Source: an archaeon
GTDB taxonomy: Archaea; EX4484-52; WAPT01
Assembly: GCA_029258795.1 (NCBI GenBank)
Contig: JAPDKB010000002.1
Coordinates: 172,192-236,191, forward strand
Direction: 5' to 3'
DNA length: 64,000 bases
This document shows, one piece after another, positions 8,204 to 17,190 of this stretch. The stretch's first letter is position 1, and each line of letters begins with the position of its first letter. The position numbers and the translations under genes were made by a program. The notes under the pieces were generated by a model. The model ran no database searches, was not told the origin of the DNA, and worked only from the letters and a program-made list of their open reading frames with translations.

Positions 8204-8724
8204 CGCTGGCACAACCAACTTTGCTATTGGGATTCCTGTTCGGCGTGGTCTTTGGTTTCATAGTGCAGAGAATGAGCTTCTGCGTTTCCACTGACCTGGC
8301 TCAGGCGTTTGCAGGAAACCCCAGGAGAATTCTGACGTGGCTCACGATAATTTTCATAATCACAGGAGCGGGATTCGTTTACCTCGGACCAAAAGCGGTT
8401 GGTCAGCTCAGGGGTTACGGAATCTACAACATAATTTCTGGGATTTTCTTTGGCGTGGGCATCGTACTCAGCGGTGGCTGCGTGCTTGGAACCCTCAGAA
8501 GGATGGGAGAGGGCTTTCTGCACTCATGGGTGGTCTTCGTTTCATGGCTTCCGGGAATGGCACTGGTGGTTTACGTCCTTAACCCGATATTGCAGGGTAC
8601 GTACCACATACCAGAAAAGATGCCGCTGCTTTCGGACGTGCTTCACATCAGCAACTGGGCAGCTTATGCGCTGGTAGCAGTTGTGCTGCTTGTGATGACC
8701 TGCTGGGCCTACAGAAAGAAGTAA
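8200..8724 (+). CDS. YeeE/YedE-family sulfur transport protein, half 2
   Basis: This 174-residue protein has about five membrane helices and carries the diagnostic RMSFC and GGCVLGTLRRMGEG motifs of YeeE/YedE proteins, each with a Cys expected to line the pathway. It overlaps the preceding half by 4 nt (ATGA). In bacteria the channel is usually one polypeptide of about 350 residues; here it is split across two genes, with TusA upstream. Thiosulfate or a related sulfur compound is the likely cargo; the family also includes selenium-linked members. Confidence 0.84.
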   Translation: MTLAQPTLLLGFLFGVVFGFIVQRMSFCVSTDLAQAFAGNPRRILTWLTIIFIITGAGFVYLGPKAVGQLRGYGIYNIISGIFFGVGIVLSGGCVLGTLRRMGEGFLHSWVVFVSWLPGMALVVYVLNPILQGTYHIPEKMPLLSDVLHISNWAAYALVAVVLLVMTCWAYRKK

Positions 8725-8761
8725 CAGCATTGCAGAAAAACAGTCGATTGGCACTTTTCTC

Positions 8762-9679
8762 TCATTTTATTTTTATTTCCATGAAATCCTCCGCAATTTT
8801 TGTGTTCGGAAATATCTCCTGCGCCTCCTTCAGCAGCTTCTCCACCGTGTACTTTCTGTTGTTGTTATCCTGCTGGTACCTCCGGCTTATGTGGGTCAGC
8901 ACAAGCATTTTCACATTCGCCTCTTTCGCAAGCATTGCCGCCTGCCTTGCTGTCATGTGGTAATACGTATGAGCTCTGTTCTCAAATTCGGAGCAGAAAG
9001 TACCATCGCATATCAGCACATCAGCATCCTTTACAGCTTTGACAAGCGATTTTCTGTAGCCAGTATCGCCGGTGTAAGCTATTTTTTTACCCTTCACAAC
9101 CTCCACAACATCTTCCGGCTTTATTCTCCTGCCTTTGAACAGTATCTCCTCTCCCTTTTTCAACTTGCCTATCAGCGGACCCGAAGTTAAGCCAAACTTT
9201 TTCGCTTTTTCCATGTTCGCTTTGATTTTATCCTTTTCCTGAAACACAAAGCCAAGGGAAGGAATGCCGTGGTAGGTTTTGAACGCCTCGATGTAATACC
9301 TGTCAAACTCCACTCTATCCCCTGGCTTGAGGTCTTCAGCTATAACCGCAAAACCCCTCTCAAAATAACCTATGCTCAGCAGCTTTTCAACGAACCCGAC
9401 AGTACCTTCCGGGCCGTAAATATAGAGCGGCTTCTTTCTTCCCTCCATGCTCATGGTCTGTATCAATCCGGGCAGCCCAGCGAAGTGATCAGCATGCCAG
9501 TGCGTGATGAACACGGCTTTTATCCTCATGAACTTGAGGTTCTTTATCATGAGCTGTCTTTGCGTGCCTTCTCCGCAATCAAACAGAAAGCGGTCTTCGT
9601 TGTACTTTATCAGGATGGCAGGTAAACCACGCTCTCTTGTTGGTATGCCGGCGCTCGTCCCAAGAAAATGGATGGTCAT
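8762..9679 (-). CDS. rnz: Ribonuclease Z (tRNase Z)
   Basis: The 305-residue metallo-beta-lactamase-fold endonuclease cuts the 3' trailer from precursor tRNAs. The zinc motif THWHADHFAGLPG is present, with later ligands in YTGDTGY and LTHISRRY; the exosite region lies at about 140-190. Length fits the short form of RNase Z. The ATG at 9679 overlaps the hisS stop codon (TGATG), so it is translationally coupled to hisS. All three tRNAs in this window encode CCA, which in some organisms makes RNase Z avoid cutting mature ends. Confidence 0.95.
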   Translation of the reverse strand: MTIHFLGTSAGIPTRERGLPAILIKYNEDRFLFDCGEGTQRQLMIKNLKFMRIKAVFITHWHADHFAGLPGLIQTMSMEGRKKPLYIYGPEGTVGFVEKLLSIGYFERGFAVIAEDLKPGDRVEFDRYYIEAFKTYHGIPSLGFVFQEKDKIKANMEKAKKFGLTSGPLIGKLKKGEEILFKGRRIKPEDVVEVVKGKKIAYTGDTGYRKSLVKAVKDADVLICDGTFCSEFENRAHTYYHMTARQAAMLAKEANVKMLVLTHISRRYQQDNNNRKYTVEKLLKEAQEIFPNTKIAEDFMEIKIK

Positions 9680-10956
9680 CACAGCTCATCCACCTTAACC
9701 AGTTTTTCCTCCCCGCTTTCCATATCACGCACTTTAACTTTGCCTTCCTTAACCTCATCCGGCCCGACTATCACCACATATCTTGCACCTATTCTGTTCG
9801 CATGCTTCAGCTGCTTTGACAGGCTTCTGTCCATCAGCTCCATCTCGACAGCGTAGCCCTTACCTCTGAGCTTCGATGCTATGCTGGCACAGACATCCAT
9901 GAGCTGGGGAGTCACGAAAGCGATGAAGTAATCAGGACTGGTACTCACTTCAGGTAGCTTGCCCTCAGCTTTCAGCACCTCCATCAACCTTTCCACACCA
10001 CCGGCAAGCCCCACGGCAGGCATATCCTTACCATAAATTCCAACAAGCTCATCATACCTCCCGCCGCCAAAAATCGCGCTCCCCAGAGCTTTTCTGTTGG
10101 TTGCGTAAGCTTCAAACACTATTCCAGTATAATAATCGAGCCCTCTCACAATAGAAAGGTCGACCACGCAGTTTTCCAGCACGCGGAGAGCTTCCAGCGC
10201 ATCTCTCAGCTGCAAGAGTTCATCACATGCGGAATTGACATCCTTACTCTGCACTCTGCTCTTCACGGCTTCGACCACATCTTCGAACTCGCCTTTGAGG
10301 TCAAGAGCATCCAGCAGATCTTCAGCCTTCTCTCTCATTATTCCACGTCTTTCAAACTCATCCAGCAGCTCTTCCCGTTTCATTTTCTGTAACTTATCTA
10401 TGCACCGGAAAGCATCCAAAATTTTATCCCTCTCTATTCCGACAGCTTCCATCACCGCCTGCACAAGTTTCCTGCTACTCACCCTCACCTCAAAATCCAC
10501 ATCAAACGCTTTCAGCACATCACATCCTAGCGCTATGCATTCCGCATCCGCATAAACGCTTGCTGAGCCGAAAATTTCAGCATCCCACTGCCAGAATGCT
10601 CTGTAGCGTCCTTTTTGTGGAGCTTCATACCTGAACATGTCAGCAATGCAGAACCATCTTACGGGAGTGGGGTAAGCCGAGCCAGCAACCATTCTCGCCA
10701 TCCCAACGGTCAGATCAAACCTCAATCCGAGCTTCCTGCCGGCCTTGTCCTCAAAAGCGTAAATCTCTTTTTCTATCTCCTCTCCTGATTTGGCAGCCAG
10801 CGTTTCAAAGCTCTCTATTTTGGTGGGCTCCACCTCCTTAAACGAGTATCTTTTCATGATCTCTCTTATCGTGGAGAATATCGCCTGCCTCGCGGCCATC
10901 TCTTCCGGATAAATGTCCTTCATCCCTTTGGGTGGTTGAAACTTATCGGACGCCAT
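9679..10956 (-). CDS. hisS: Histidyl-tRNA synthetase
   Basis: The 425-residue class II synthetase charges tRNA-His. Class II motif 2 is visible in RWFCIADMFRYEAPQKGRYR, the His-specific motifs appear as GLDYYTG and a GGGRYD segment, and the C-terminal anticodon-binding domain covers about 325-425. A TATA-like ATTTAAAAATTC at about 10975-10986 is 25 nt upstream of the ATG, indicating a leaderless mRNA. rnz overlaps its stop codon, so both tRNA-maturation functions share one transcript. Confidence 0.96.
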   Translation of the reverse strand: MASDKFQPPKGMKDIYPEEMAARQAIFSTIREIMKRYSFKEVEPTKIESFETLAAKSGEEIEKEIYAFEDKAGRKLGLRFDLTVGMARMVAGSAYPTPVRWFCIADMFRYEAPQKGRYRAFWQWDAEIFGSASVYADAECIALGCDVLKAFDVDFEVRVSSRKLVQAVMEAVGIERDKILDAFRCIDKLQKMKREELLDEFERRGIMREKAEDLLDALDLKGEFEDVVEAVKSRVQSKDVNSACDELLQLRDALEALRVLENCVVDLSIVRGLDYYTGIVFEAYATNRKALGSAIFGGGRYDELVGIYGKDMPAVGLAGGVERLMEVLKAEGKLPEVSTSPDYFIAFVTPQLMDVCASIASKLRGKGYAVEMELMDRSLSKQLKHANRIGARYVVIVGPDEVKEGKVKVRDMESGEEKLVKVDEL

Positions 10957-10981
10957 GAAAGAGAATTAGCCATCAGAATTT

Positions 10982-11374
10982 TTAAATAAGTGATTTTGGG
11001 CCTTTTTCCTCCTTCATATTGCAGTAGATTTTGGTTTCGGGATAAATGTTCCTTATACTCGATATCAAAGATAGCGCTCTATAGGTGGCGTCGCTTCCTT
11101 CCTCATTAATCCTGATCACCAATTCTCCATCGTTACTGTAATAATCTCCTTTTAGGGAATATCTTTCGGGCTCAACCCCCAGAGAGGCAAGATAGTCCAT
11201 TGCCACTTTTTCAATTTCTTCCAAGGTTTTTTTAGGTCGAGACGCCCCACAGAAATGAATTTTTATCTCTCTACTGCCCTCAATTCTGTCAAACTCCTCA
11301 TTAACAACAACATGTTTCGGCTGACTTTTTACAATGTTCCTGTACAGTTGTTGGAAGGATGTTAGCATAACCAT
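10982..11374 (-). CDS. Conserved-looking protein of unknown function
   Basis: No family was recognised. The product (about 130 aa) is soluble, of mixed alpha/beta prediction, with a single Cys-Gly-Ala segment (FCGASRPKK) in the middle and a repeated acidic/basic pattern. The longest frame begins at 11425, but a TATA-like ATTAAAAATT at about 11396-11405 lies inside it, so the start is more likely at 11374 or 11368, with GGAAGGGA upstream. It lies between hisS and the divergent alaS. Confidence 0.55.
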   Translation of the reverse strand: MVMLTSFQQLYRNIVKSQPKHVVVNEEFDRIEGSREIKIHFCGASRPKKTLEEIEKVAMDYLASLGVEPERYSLKGDYYSNDGELVIRINEEGSDATYRALSLISSIRNIYPETKIYCNMKEEKGPKSLI

Positions 11375-11454
11375 CCCTTCCAATTTTCTGGTGGGAATTT
11401 TTAATTTGTTGTGTTTATAGCTCATCCGTCAAGGAATACATAATCCCCATAACC

Positions 11455-11466
11455 AAAAATAAAAAG
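11455..11466 (+). promoter_or_regulatory. TATA box for alaS
   Basis: AAAAATAAAAAG lies 24-35 nt upstream of the alaS ATG, and there is no ribosome binding site between. Confidence 0.4.
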
Positions 11467-11489
11467 TTTCGCTCTCCAATTTTCTGAGC

Positions 11490-14192
11490 ATGGTCGTTGA
11501 TGAGAAAAAGATCAAGCAGGAGTTCAAGAAGAAAGCGCAGAAGACGCCTGAGAAATACTATCCTGCAGAATTCCTGAAAAGCGAGGGCTTTGTTAGAAAG
11601 CAGTGCAAGAAGTGCGGCACATTCTTCTGGAGTGTGGATGAAAGCAGAGAGATCTGTGATGATCCCAACTGCACCGGCTTCTATTCTTTTATAGGAAATA
11701 GTCCTTCTCCCGTGAAAATGGACTTCATAAAGGTCTGGAAAGAGTTTGCGAAGCTGTTTGAAAAGCTCGGCTACACACCCATAGCGAGATATCCGGTTGT
11801 TGCAAGGTGGAGGGATGACATGGATTTTGTGATAGCCAGCATAGCTGATTTCCAGCCGCATGTTGTGAGCGGTGAGGTTGAGCCTCCTGCAAATCCCCTT
11901 GTTGTTCCGCAGTTCTGTCTGCGCTTCACGGACATAGAAAACGTTGGTATAACGGGAAGGCATTACACGGGTTTCGTGATGATAGGGCAGCATGCCTTTG
12001 TGCCAGCAGAGCAATACGATCAGGAGAAGTATCTCGCGGACATATATGAATGGCTGAGAAGGGGTCTAAAGCTTCCGAAGGAGGAGATAGTTTTTCATGA
12101 GGATGCTTGGGCAGGCGGTGGAAACATGGGCCCGAGCATGGAGTTTTTCTCCCGCTCTCTGGAGATCGGGAATCAGGTCTACATGATGTTTGACATCAGA
12201 GATGGCACGATAAAGGAGCTGCCTATAAAAGTGCTCGACATGGGGATGGGGCAGGAAAGGTGTGCGTGGCTAACAACTGCTTCCGCCACCAGCTATGAGG
12301 CCAATATGCCGAAGGTGGTTGAGCTTCTTTACAGGCTTACCGGAGTTAAGCCGGAGCATGAAATTATCGAAAAATTCCTGCCTTATTCGGGCGTGCTGAA
12401 CGTGGATGAGTTGGAGGATGTTGAGAAAGCATGGCAGAGTGTAGCGAAAAAGATGGGCGTGGATGTTCAGCAGCTTAAAAGGGCAATTCTCCCTGCTGCA
12501 GCCATATATGCCATAGCAGACCACACAAGAAGCCTGCTCTTCGCTATAGGAGACGGTGCCCTGCCGTCCAACGTTGGTGGCGGCTACAATTTGCGTGTAA
12601 TTCTGCGCAGGGTTTTTGATTTGATGGACGAATACGGCTGGAGTTTTGATCTGGCAAAGGTGCTGGAAACTCATGCCTCCTACATGAAATCCCAGTACCC
12701 CGAGCTGATGGATGTGGTGGAGCACGTTGCCACGGTTTTTGAGGTTGAACGTAAAAAATACGATGCCACCAGAAAGATGGTGAAGAAAATAGTGGCGAAG
12801 CTGAAAGAAGAGAAGCTGGACGAAGAAAAACTCGTGGAGCTCTATGACAGCAAGGGCATCTCTCCGGAAATGCTGGTAAAAGAAGGTATCATAGAGAAGG
12901 TACCGAAGGACTTCTACACAAAGCTGGCTGAAAGGCATGAGAGGGCAAGAAGGAAAGAGCTTGAAAAGAAGGAGAAGGAAGTAAAGCTCGAGCTTAAAGG
13001 CGTGCCGCCAACTCAGATTCTTTACTATGATGATTACAGGCTTGTGGAATTTGAGGCTAAAGTTGTCAGGGTAGATGGAAACTTTGTGGTGCTGGACAGG
13101 ACCGCTTTTTACCCGACGAGCGGAGGTCAGCTTCACGATGTTGGGTGGCTTGATGGAGTGGAGGTTGTGAACGTATTCAAGGAGGGTAATCTAGTGGTGC
13201 ATGAGGTTAAAGATGGAGGCAAATTCAGGGAAGGGATGAAGGTCAGGGGCAAGATAGATGTGGAGCGAAGAGTGCGGCTTGCACAGCTGCATACCGCTAC
13301 ACACATAATAGGTGGCGCGTGCAGAAAGGTTGTAGGAAAGCATGTGTGGCAGGCAGGAGCGGAGAAAAGGCCGGAAAAGGCGAGGCTTGATATAACCCAT
13401 TACGAATCGCTGGATGAGAAAATGATAAGAAAGATTGAGGAGGAGGCGAACAGAATCGTGATGCTCAACATTCCGGTAGAGAGCTTGATGATAGAAAGGA
13501 ATGAAGCGGAAAAGAAATTCGGATTTGTGATCTATCAGGGCGGGGCCGTGCCGGGGAAGATACTCAGGATAGTCAAGATAGATGATTTCGATGTGCAGGC
13601 GTGCGGAGGAACGCACGTAAAAAGCACGGGTGAGGTTGGACCCATAAAGGTGGTGGGCACAACCAAAATTCAGGATGGTGTTGTCAGACTTGAGTTTGTA
13701 GCTGGTTTAAGTCTGCTTGACTACGTGAAGGAAATGGAATCGTATTTAAAGGAAAGTTGTTCGGTGCTTGAGGTAGCACCACAGCATCTTGCAAAAACCG
13801 TCAGAAGATTCTTTGAAGAGTGGAAGAAGCAGAAAAAGGAGATAGAAGTGCTGAGAAGCAAGCTTGATGAGGTGCTTGTGAGCAAAGCGAAACTGGAGAG
13901 AAAGGAGTTTGATGGTGTTACATGCATGTTCTCCAAGCTGGAGGACATGGAGCTGAAGGACGTGCTCAAATATGCTAGTGAGAAGGCAAAGGATGCTGAC
14001 GTTCCAATCTTGGTTGTCAGCGTGAAGGGTAAAGGTGCGCAGCTCGTAATCGCTTACAACAAGAACACATATGATAAAGCTAATGTGCTGAAAGAATGGG
14101 TGGAAAAGGAGCTACAGGTAAAGATGCGTGAGGGCAAGGATGTATTCGTGGGCGGGTGCGCTGCAGAGAAACTCAAGAGTAAGCTACTGTGA
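11490..14192 (+). CDS. alaS: Alanyl-tRNA synthetase, archaeal type
   Basis: The 900-residue protein has an N-terminal insertion with Cys residues (CKKCGTFFWSVD, CDDPNC) found in archaeal AlaRS, followed by the class II catalytic core and tRNA recognition region. The editing domain starts near 560 and carries the zinc ligands HTATH (about 604-608) and CGGTH (about 706-710) used to clear Ser- and Gly-tRNA-Ala. A C-Ala domain ends the protein. A TATA-like box at 11455-11466 lies 25-30 nt before the ATG, so the mRNA is probably leaderless. Confidence 0.97.
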   Translation: MVVDEKKIKQEFKKKAQKTPEKYYPAEFLKSEGFVRKQCKKCGTFFWSVDESREICDDPNCTGFYSFIGNSPSPVKMDFIKVWKEFAKLFEKLGYTPIARYPVVARWRDDMDFVIASIADFQPHVVSGEVEPPANPLVVPQFCLRFTDIENVGITGRHYTGFVMIGQHAFVPAEQYDQEKYLADIYEWLRRGLKLPKEEIVFHEDAWAGGGNMGPSMEFFSRSLEIGNQVYMMFDIRDGTIKELPIKVLDMGMGQERCAWLTTASATSYEANMPKVVELLYRLTGVKPEHEIIEKFLPYSGVLNVDELEDVEKAWQSVAKKMGVDVQQLKRAILPAAAIYAIADHTRSLLFAIGDGALPSNVGGGYNLRVILRRVFDLMDEYGWSFDLAKVLETHASYMKSQYPELMDVVEHVATVFEVERKKYDATRKMVKKIVAKLKEEKLDEEKLVELYDSKGISPEMLVKEGIIEKVPKDFYTKLAERHERARRKELEKKEKEVKLELKGVPPTQILYYDDYRLVEFEAKVVRVDGNFVVLDRTAFYPTSGGQLHDVGWLDGVEVVNVFKEGNLVVHEVKDGGKFREGMKVRGKIDVERRVRLAQLHTATHIIGGACRKVVGKHVWQAGAEKRPEKARLDITHYESLDEKMIRKIEEEANRIVMLNIPVESLMIERNEAEKKFGFVIYQGGAVPGKILRIVKIDDFDVQACGGTHVKSTGEVGPIKVVGTTKIQDGVVRLEFVAGLSLLDYVKEMESYLKESCSVLEVAPQHLAKTVRRFFEEWKKQKKEIEVLRSKLDEVLVSKAKLERKEFDGVTCMFSKLEDMELKDVLKYASEKAKDADVPILVVSVKGKGAQLVIAYNKNTYDKANVLKEWVEKELQVKMREGKDVFVGGCAAEKLKSKLL

Positions 14193-14255
14193 TTCCCCTT
14201 TTATCGGCAACCCAGACACACAATCTTTATCTGCTTTTTCACCCTTACATTCTTC

Positions 14256-14804
14256 ATGATGCTCTTCTTTCGCGTTTCTGAAGTGGGAAAATGCATGAGG
14301 TTCCTCTACTTTACCAGAGTGCTCGGGAGGCTTGAGGACATCTCCTCCAAGCCAGAAGTCGTGGAAGGCAAAACCCTACATGAGAACTTCCAGAACGAGT
14401 GGATCGAGCAGGTTGACAGCGAAGCTAAACAGGAAGAGGAAGCGATGTTCCTACATGACAAGTTCGTGGTGAGGGGTAAAGCTGACATAGTGAGCGGAGA
14501 TAAGGTCATAGAGATAAAGACCACAAATAAGCTGCCACCCAGACCATATGAGACCCATGTAAGGCAGCTTAATTTTTACCTCGGGCTTTTCAAGCTGGAG
14601 CACGGCTTACTGATTTACCTCCTGCGGAACGGAAACGGCAGGAGAGAGTTTGAGGTGGGCTTTGACGAAGGAATGTTTCTCAACGACCTCAGACGGTTCG
14701 AGAAACTTTACGAATGCCTCACTAGCTTCATAGTTCCGGAAAAGGAGCCATCGCCGCTCTGCAACTTCTGCGAGTACAGGTTCTTGTGTGATAGAATGAA
14801 ATAA
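14256..14804 (+). CDS. Cas4-like RecB-family nuclease with Fe-S cluster motif
   Basis: The 182-residue protein matches stand-alone Cas4/RecB exonucleases. It has an N-terminal Cys (VGKCMRF), the acidic GKTLHENF segment, catalytic GKADIV and VIEIKTT (the D-x-n-E-x-K core), the QLNFYLG motif, and a C-terminal PLCNFCEYRFLC that supplies three more Cys for a 4Fe-4S cluster. No CRISPR array or other cas gene occurs in the window, so a general DNA repair or end-processing role is as likely as adaptation. ATG 14259 is an equally possible start. Confidence 0.82.
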   Translation: MMLFFRVSEVGKCMRFLYFTRVLGRLEDISSKPEVVEGKTLHENFQNEWIEQVDSEAKQEEEAMFLHDKFVVRGKADIVSGDKVIEIKTTNKLPPRPYETHVRQLNFYLGLFKLEHGLLIYLLRNGNGRREFEVGFDEGMFLNDLRRFEKLYECLTSFIVPEKEPSPLCNFCEYRFLCDRMK

Positions 14805-14842
14805 TGGTTTGATTCTTAAAATTATGGAATAAACATGTTTGC

Positions 14843-15730
14843 ATGCATGAAAATTACGGATTTACATGCGCATACGACTTGTTAAGGGGAGGATATGATC
14901 CTCAAAGAAAAAATGAACTGGTAGCGGAACTGTATCGCGCTGAGAGTTCTTTTCTAAAAGATTTGGTGGATGAGTGGATCGCAGAGAAGGTTGTTGAGAG
15001 CAGGGAAAAGCTCGAAAAGGAAATCAATGAAATTTATGATGGTGTATGCACATCCTTACCGCCTGTGCTCACAACAAAAACTCACTGCAATGTTGTGCCC
15101 TACAGAATAGACATAAAACACAAGGGCGGTGTGCCTTGCCTATCACTTAGATTGGTTTCATGGTTTAAGGGGGATGAGGTGTATATTCAGCCAGCGGGGC
15201 TGTACGAGTTGGAGGTGTGTGGTGAGTTTCCACAGGAATTGGAAAATTATGAAATTGTGCTTCATTCCGAGGGTAGCATGATATCTCCATCAGCTTCGGT
15301 TTGCATTCCTCATAAAGATCTGGCGGAAAATGATAGAAAGCTTGTGGAAAATTTTGTGCAGCTTGTTCTGAGCTATTTTGGTCATGTTTATGAGGCAGAA
15401 AGAAAAATGGAAAGCTTGGAAAAGGATTTGGAGCTAATGGAGAAAGAACTTAACAAACTTTATGCTGATCCTGTGCTTTTTTATTCTCGAACGGATAACA
15501 GACCTGTGGGAATCCTCATTCCTCCCCATTTTACACACATAGTGGTTGGTGAGGATGTTCTTCCTACTTCCAACGGAAAAATTGCTGTTGAGGTTGATGG
15601 AAAGAGGCTTCAGAGAGCTTTACTGCTTTTAAGGGCGGAGGCCTTTGATAGAGCGGTGGTGCAGGAGGACTGGAGATGGGAGCCGTGGTACTGGTATGCT
15701 GAGGTGAAGGAAGGTACAGTTTTTCGCTGA
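14843..15730 (+). CDS. Protein of unknown function with a coiled-coil segment
   Basis: The 295-residue product is soluble and not recognised. It is rich in Glu and Val, has a predicted coiled coil at about 190-220 (ERKMESLEKDLELMEKEL) and ends with a Trp/Tyr-rich segment (WRWEPWYWYAEV). The TATA-like CTTAAAAT at 14814-14821 is about 25 nt before the ATG, so it appears to have its own leaderless transcript between the Cas4-like gene and cca. Its role is not evident. Confidence 0.6.
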   Translation: MHENYGFTCAYDLLRGGYDPQRKNELVAELYRAESSFLKDLVDEWIAEKVVESREKLEKEINEIYDGVCTSLPPVLTTKTHCNVVPYRIDIKHKGGVPCLSLRLVSWFKGDEVYIQPAGLYELEVCGEFPQELENYEIVLHSEGSMISPSASVCIPHKDLAENDRKLVENFVQLVLSYFGHVYEAERKMESLEKDLELMEKELNKLYADPVLFYSRTDNRPVGILIPPHFTHIVVGEDVLPTSNGKIAVEVDGKRLQRALLLLRAEAFDRAVVQEDWRWEPWYWYAEVKEGTVFR

Positions 15731-15786
15731 ATTAAAGAGCTGAGCAGTGGAAATAATAAATAGTAGTTTGCCAACATTACTTTTTC

Positions 15787-17190
15787 ATGAGGAAGGATGA
15801 AATGAGGAAAGTGCTTGCTCAAGCATTGAACCTTGTTAAACCGTCTGTCGAGGAAAAAAAGAAGGTGATGAAGCTTTTCGAGAAGATAAAAGAGTTTATA
15901 GAGCAGAATTACGGGCTGGAAGCTAGGTTAATGGGTTCTGTGGCCAAGGACACGTTTTTGAGGGGAGCAAGAGACCTGGACATCTTCGTGCTATTTCCGG
16001 TTGATGTGAGCAGGGAGGAGCTGGAGAAGAAGGGGCTTGAAATTGGAAGAGCGGTTTTCGAGCATTTTGGAGGAAAGGATGTCGTTGTTGCCTATGCCGA
16101 ACATCCGTACACGAGAGGTGTGATCGATGGTTTTGAGGTTGAAATCGTGCCAGCTTACAAGATAAAGGATGCGTCTCAGCTTAAGAGCGCGGTTGACAGG
16201 ACTCCATTTCACACGGATTACGTGCTCAAAAATTTAAGGAATCATGATGATGTCAGGCTGTTGAAAGCATTTTTGAAAGCGATAGGAGCGTACGGTTCTG
16301 ATCTCAAGACTGCTGGCTTTTCCGGCTACTTGTGTGAGGTGCTCATAATCCATTGCGGAGATTTTATTTCCCTGCTGGAAGCGTGTCAGAGATGGGGATG
16401 GCAGGAGATTATAGATCCCGCAGGCCATTACAGCAGGAAGGATTACTCCAAGCTCAGAAGGATGTTCAAAGGACAGCCGCTGATAGTTGTGGATCCCGTC
16501 GATCCCAAGAGAAACGTGGCTGCTGCGCTTTCTGCTGAGAAGCTCGCTTTATTCATTTACGCTGCCAGGAAGTTCATGGAAAAGCCATCCATTAAATTCT
16601 TCCAGCCCATCAAGATCAGAGTGAACAAGAAAGCGGAGCTGGAAAAGCTGAAAAAGGAGGGCAGGAAAGTTTACGCTCTTGTGTTGGAAAGGCCTGCCGG
16701 AGTGATGGACGACACTCTTTACCCGCAGTTGAAAAAACTCGCTGACAACATCAAAGCTTTTCTCGAGCACAACGAGTTTGTGGTGGAGGATACATGGATT
16801 TTCGGGGATGAGGAGGTCGGAGTTGGGTTTGAAGTGGTTGATGACAGGCTTCCATTGACGAGGATAATGAAGGGCCCGCGCATTTTCGATGATGTGAAGC
16901 ATCAGGAAAGGTTTGTGAGCAAGCACAAAGTTGTGTGGATCGGAGAGGGCGGGAGATTTTATGCGAGGGAAAAAAGGAAGTACAGAAACGTGAGGGAGCT
17001 CATCTCCTACCATCTCTCAGGCAGTTTTGAGGAGATAAGGCAGAAGGGTGTACCCAAACACATAGCGAGAAGCGTGACAGAGCATGGCTATCTCTTGTTC
17101 AAGAACGAGGAATTAAGAGAGGTGAAAAGCAGAGAGTTCTGGGAGGGGCTTGTCAAATTCAACCTGCGAAAGCTGGAAAGATTAGAGTAA
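15787..17190 (+). CDS. cca: CCA-adding enzyme (tRNA nucleotidyltransferase, archaeal class I)
   Basis: The 467-residue enzyme adds or repairs the 3' CCA of tRNA. The nucleotidyltransferase signature is clear: MGSVAKDTFLRGARDLDIFV, with GS and the DxD pair of catalytic Asp residues, and a third acidic residue in FEVEIVP. Length and domain order (head, neck, body, tail) match archaeal class I enzymes. All tRNA genes seen here already encode CCA, so this enzyme would serve mainly for repair. Its end overlaps the convergent permease gene by 9 nt. Confidence 0.95.
   Translation: MRKDEMRKVLAQALNLVKPSVEEKKKVMKLFEKIKEFIEQNYGLEARLMGSVAKDTFLRGARDLDIFVLFPVDVSREELEKKGLEIGRAVFEHFGGKDVVVAYAEHPYTRGVIDGFEVEIVPAYKIKDASQLKSAVDRTPFHTDYVLKNLRNHDDVRLLKAFLKAIGAYGSDLKTAGFSGYLCEVLIIHCGDFISLLEACQRWGWQEIIDPAGHYSRKDYSKLRRMFKGQPLIVVDPVDPKRNVAAALSAEKLALFIYAARKFMEKPSIKFFQPIKIRVNKKAELEKLKKEGRKVYALVLERPAGVMDDTLYPQLKKLADNIKAFLEHNEFVVEDTWIFGDEEVGVGFEVVDDRLPLTRIMKGPRIFDDVKHQERFVSKHKVVWIGEGGRFYAREKRKYRNVRELISYHLSGSFEEIRQKGVPKHIARSVTEHGYLLFKNEELREVKSREFWEGLVKFNLRKLERLE

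Noticed and set aside
14256..14804. Search for CRISPR arrays near the Cas4-like gene
   Set aside because: No regularly spaced direct repeats were seen here or elsewhere in the window.
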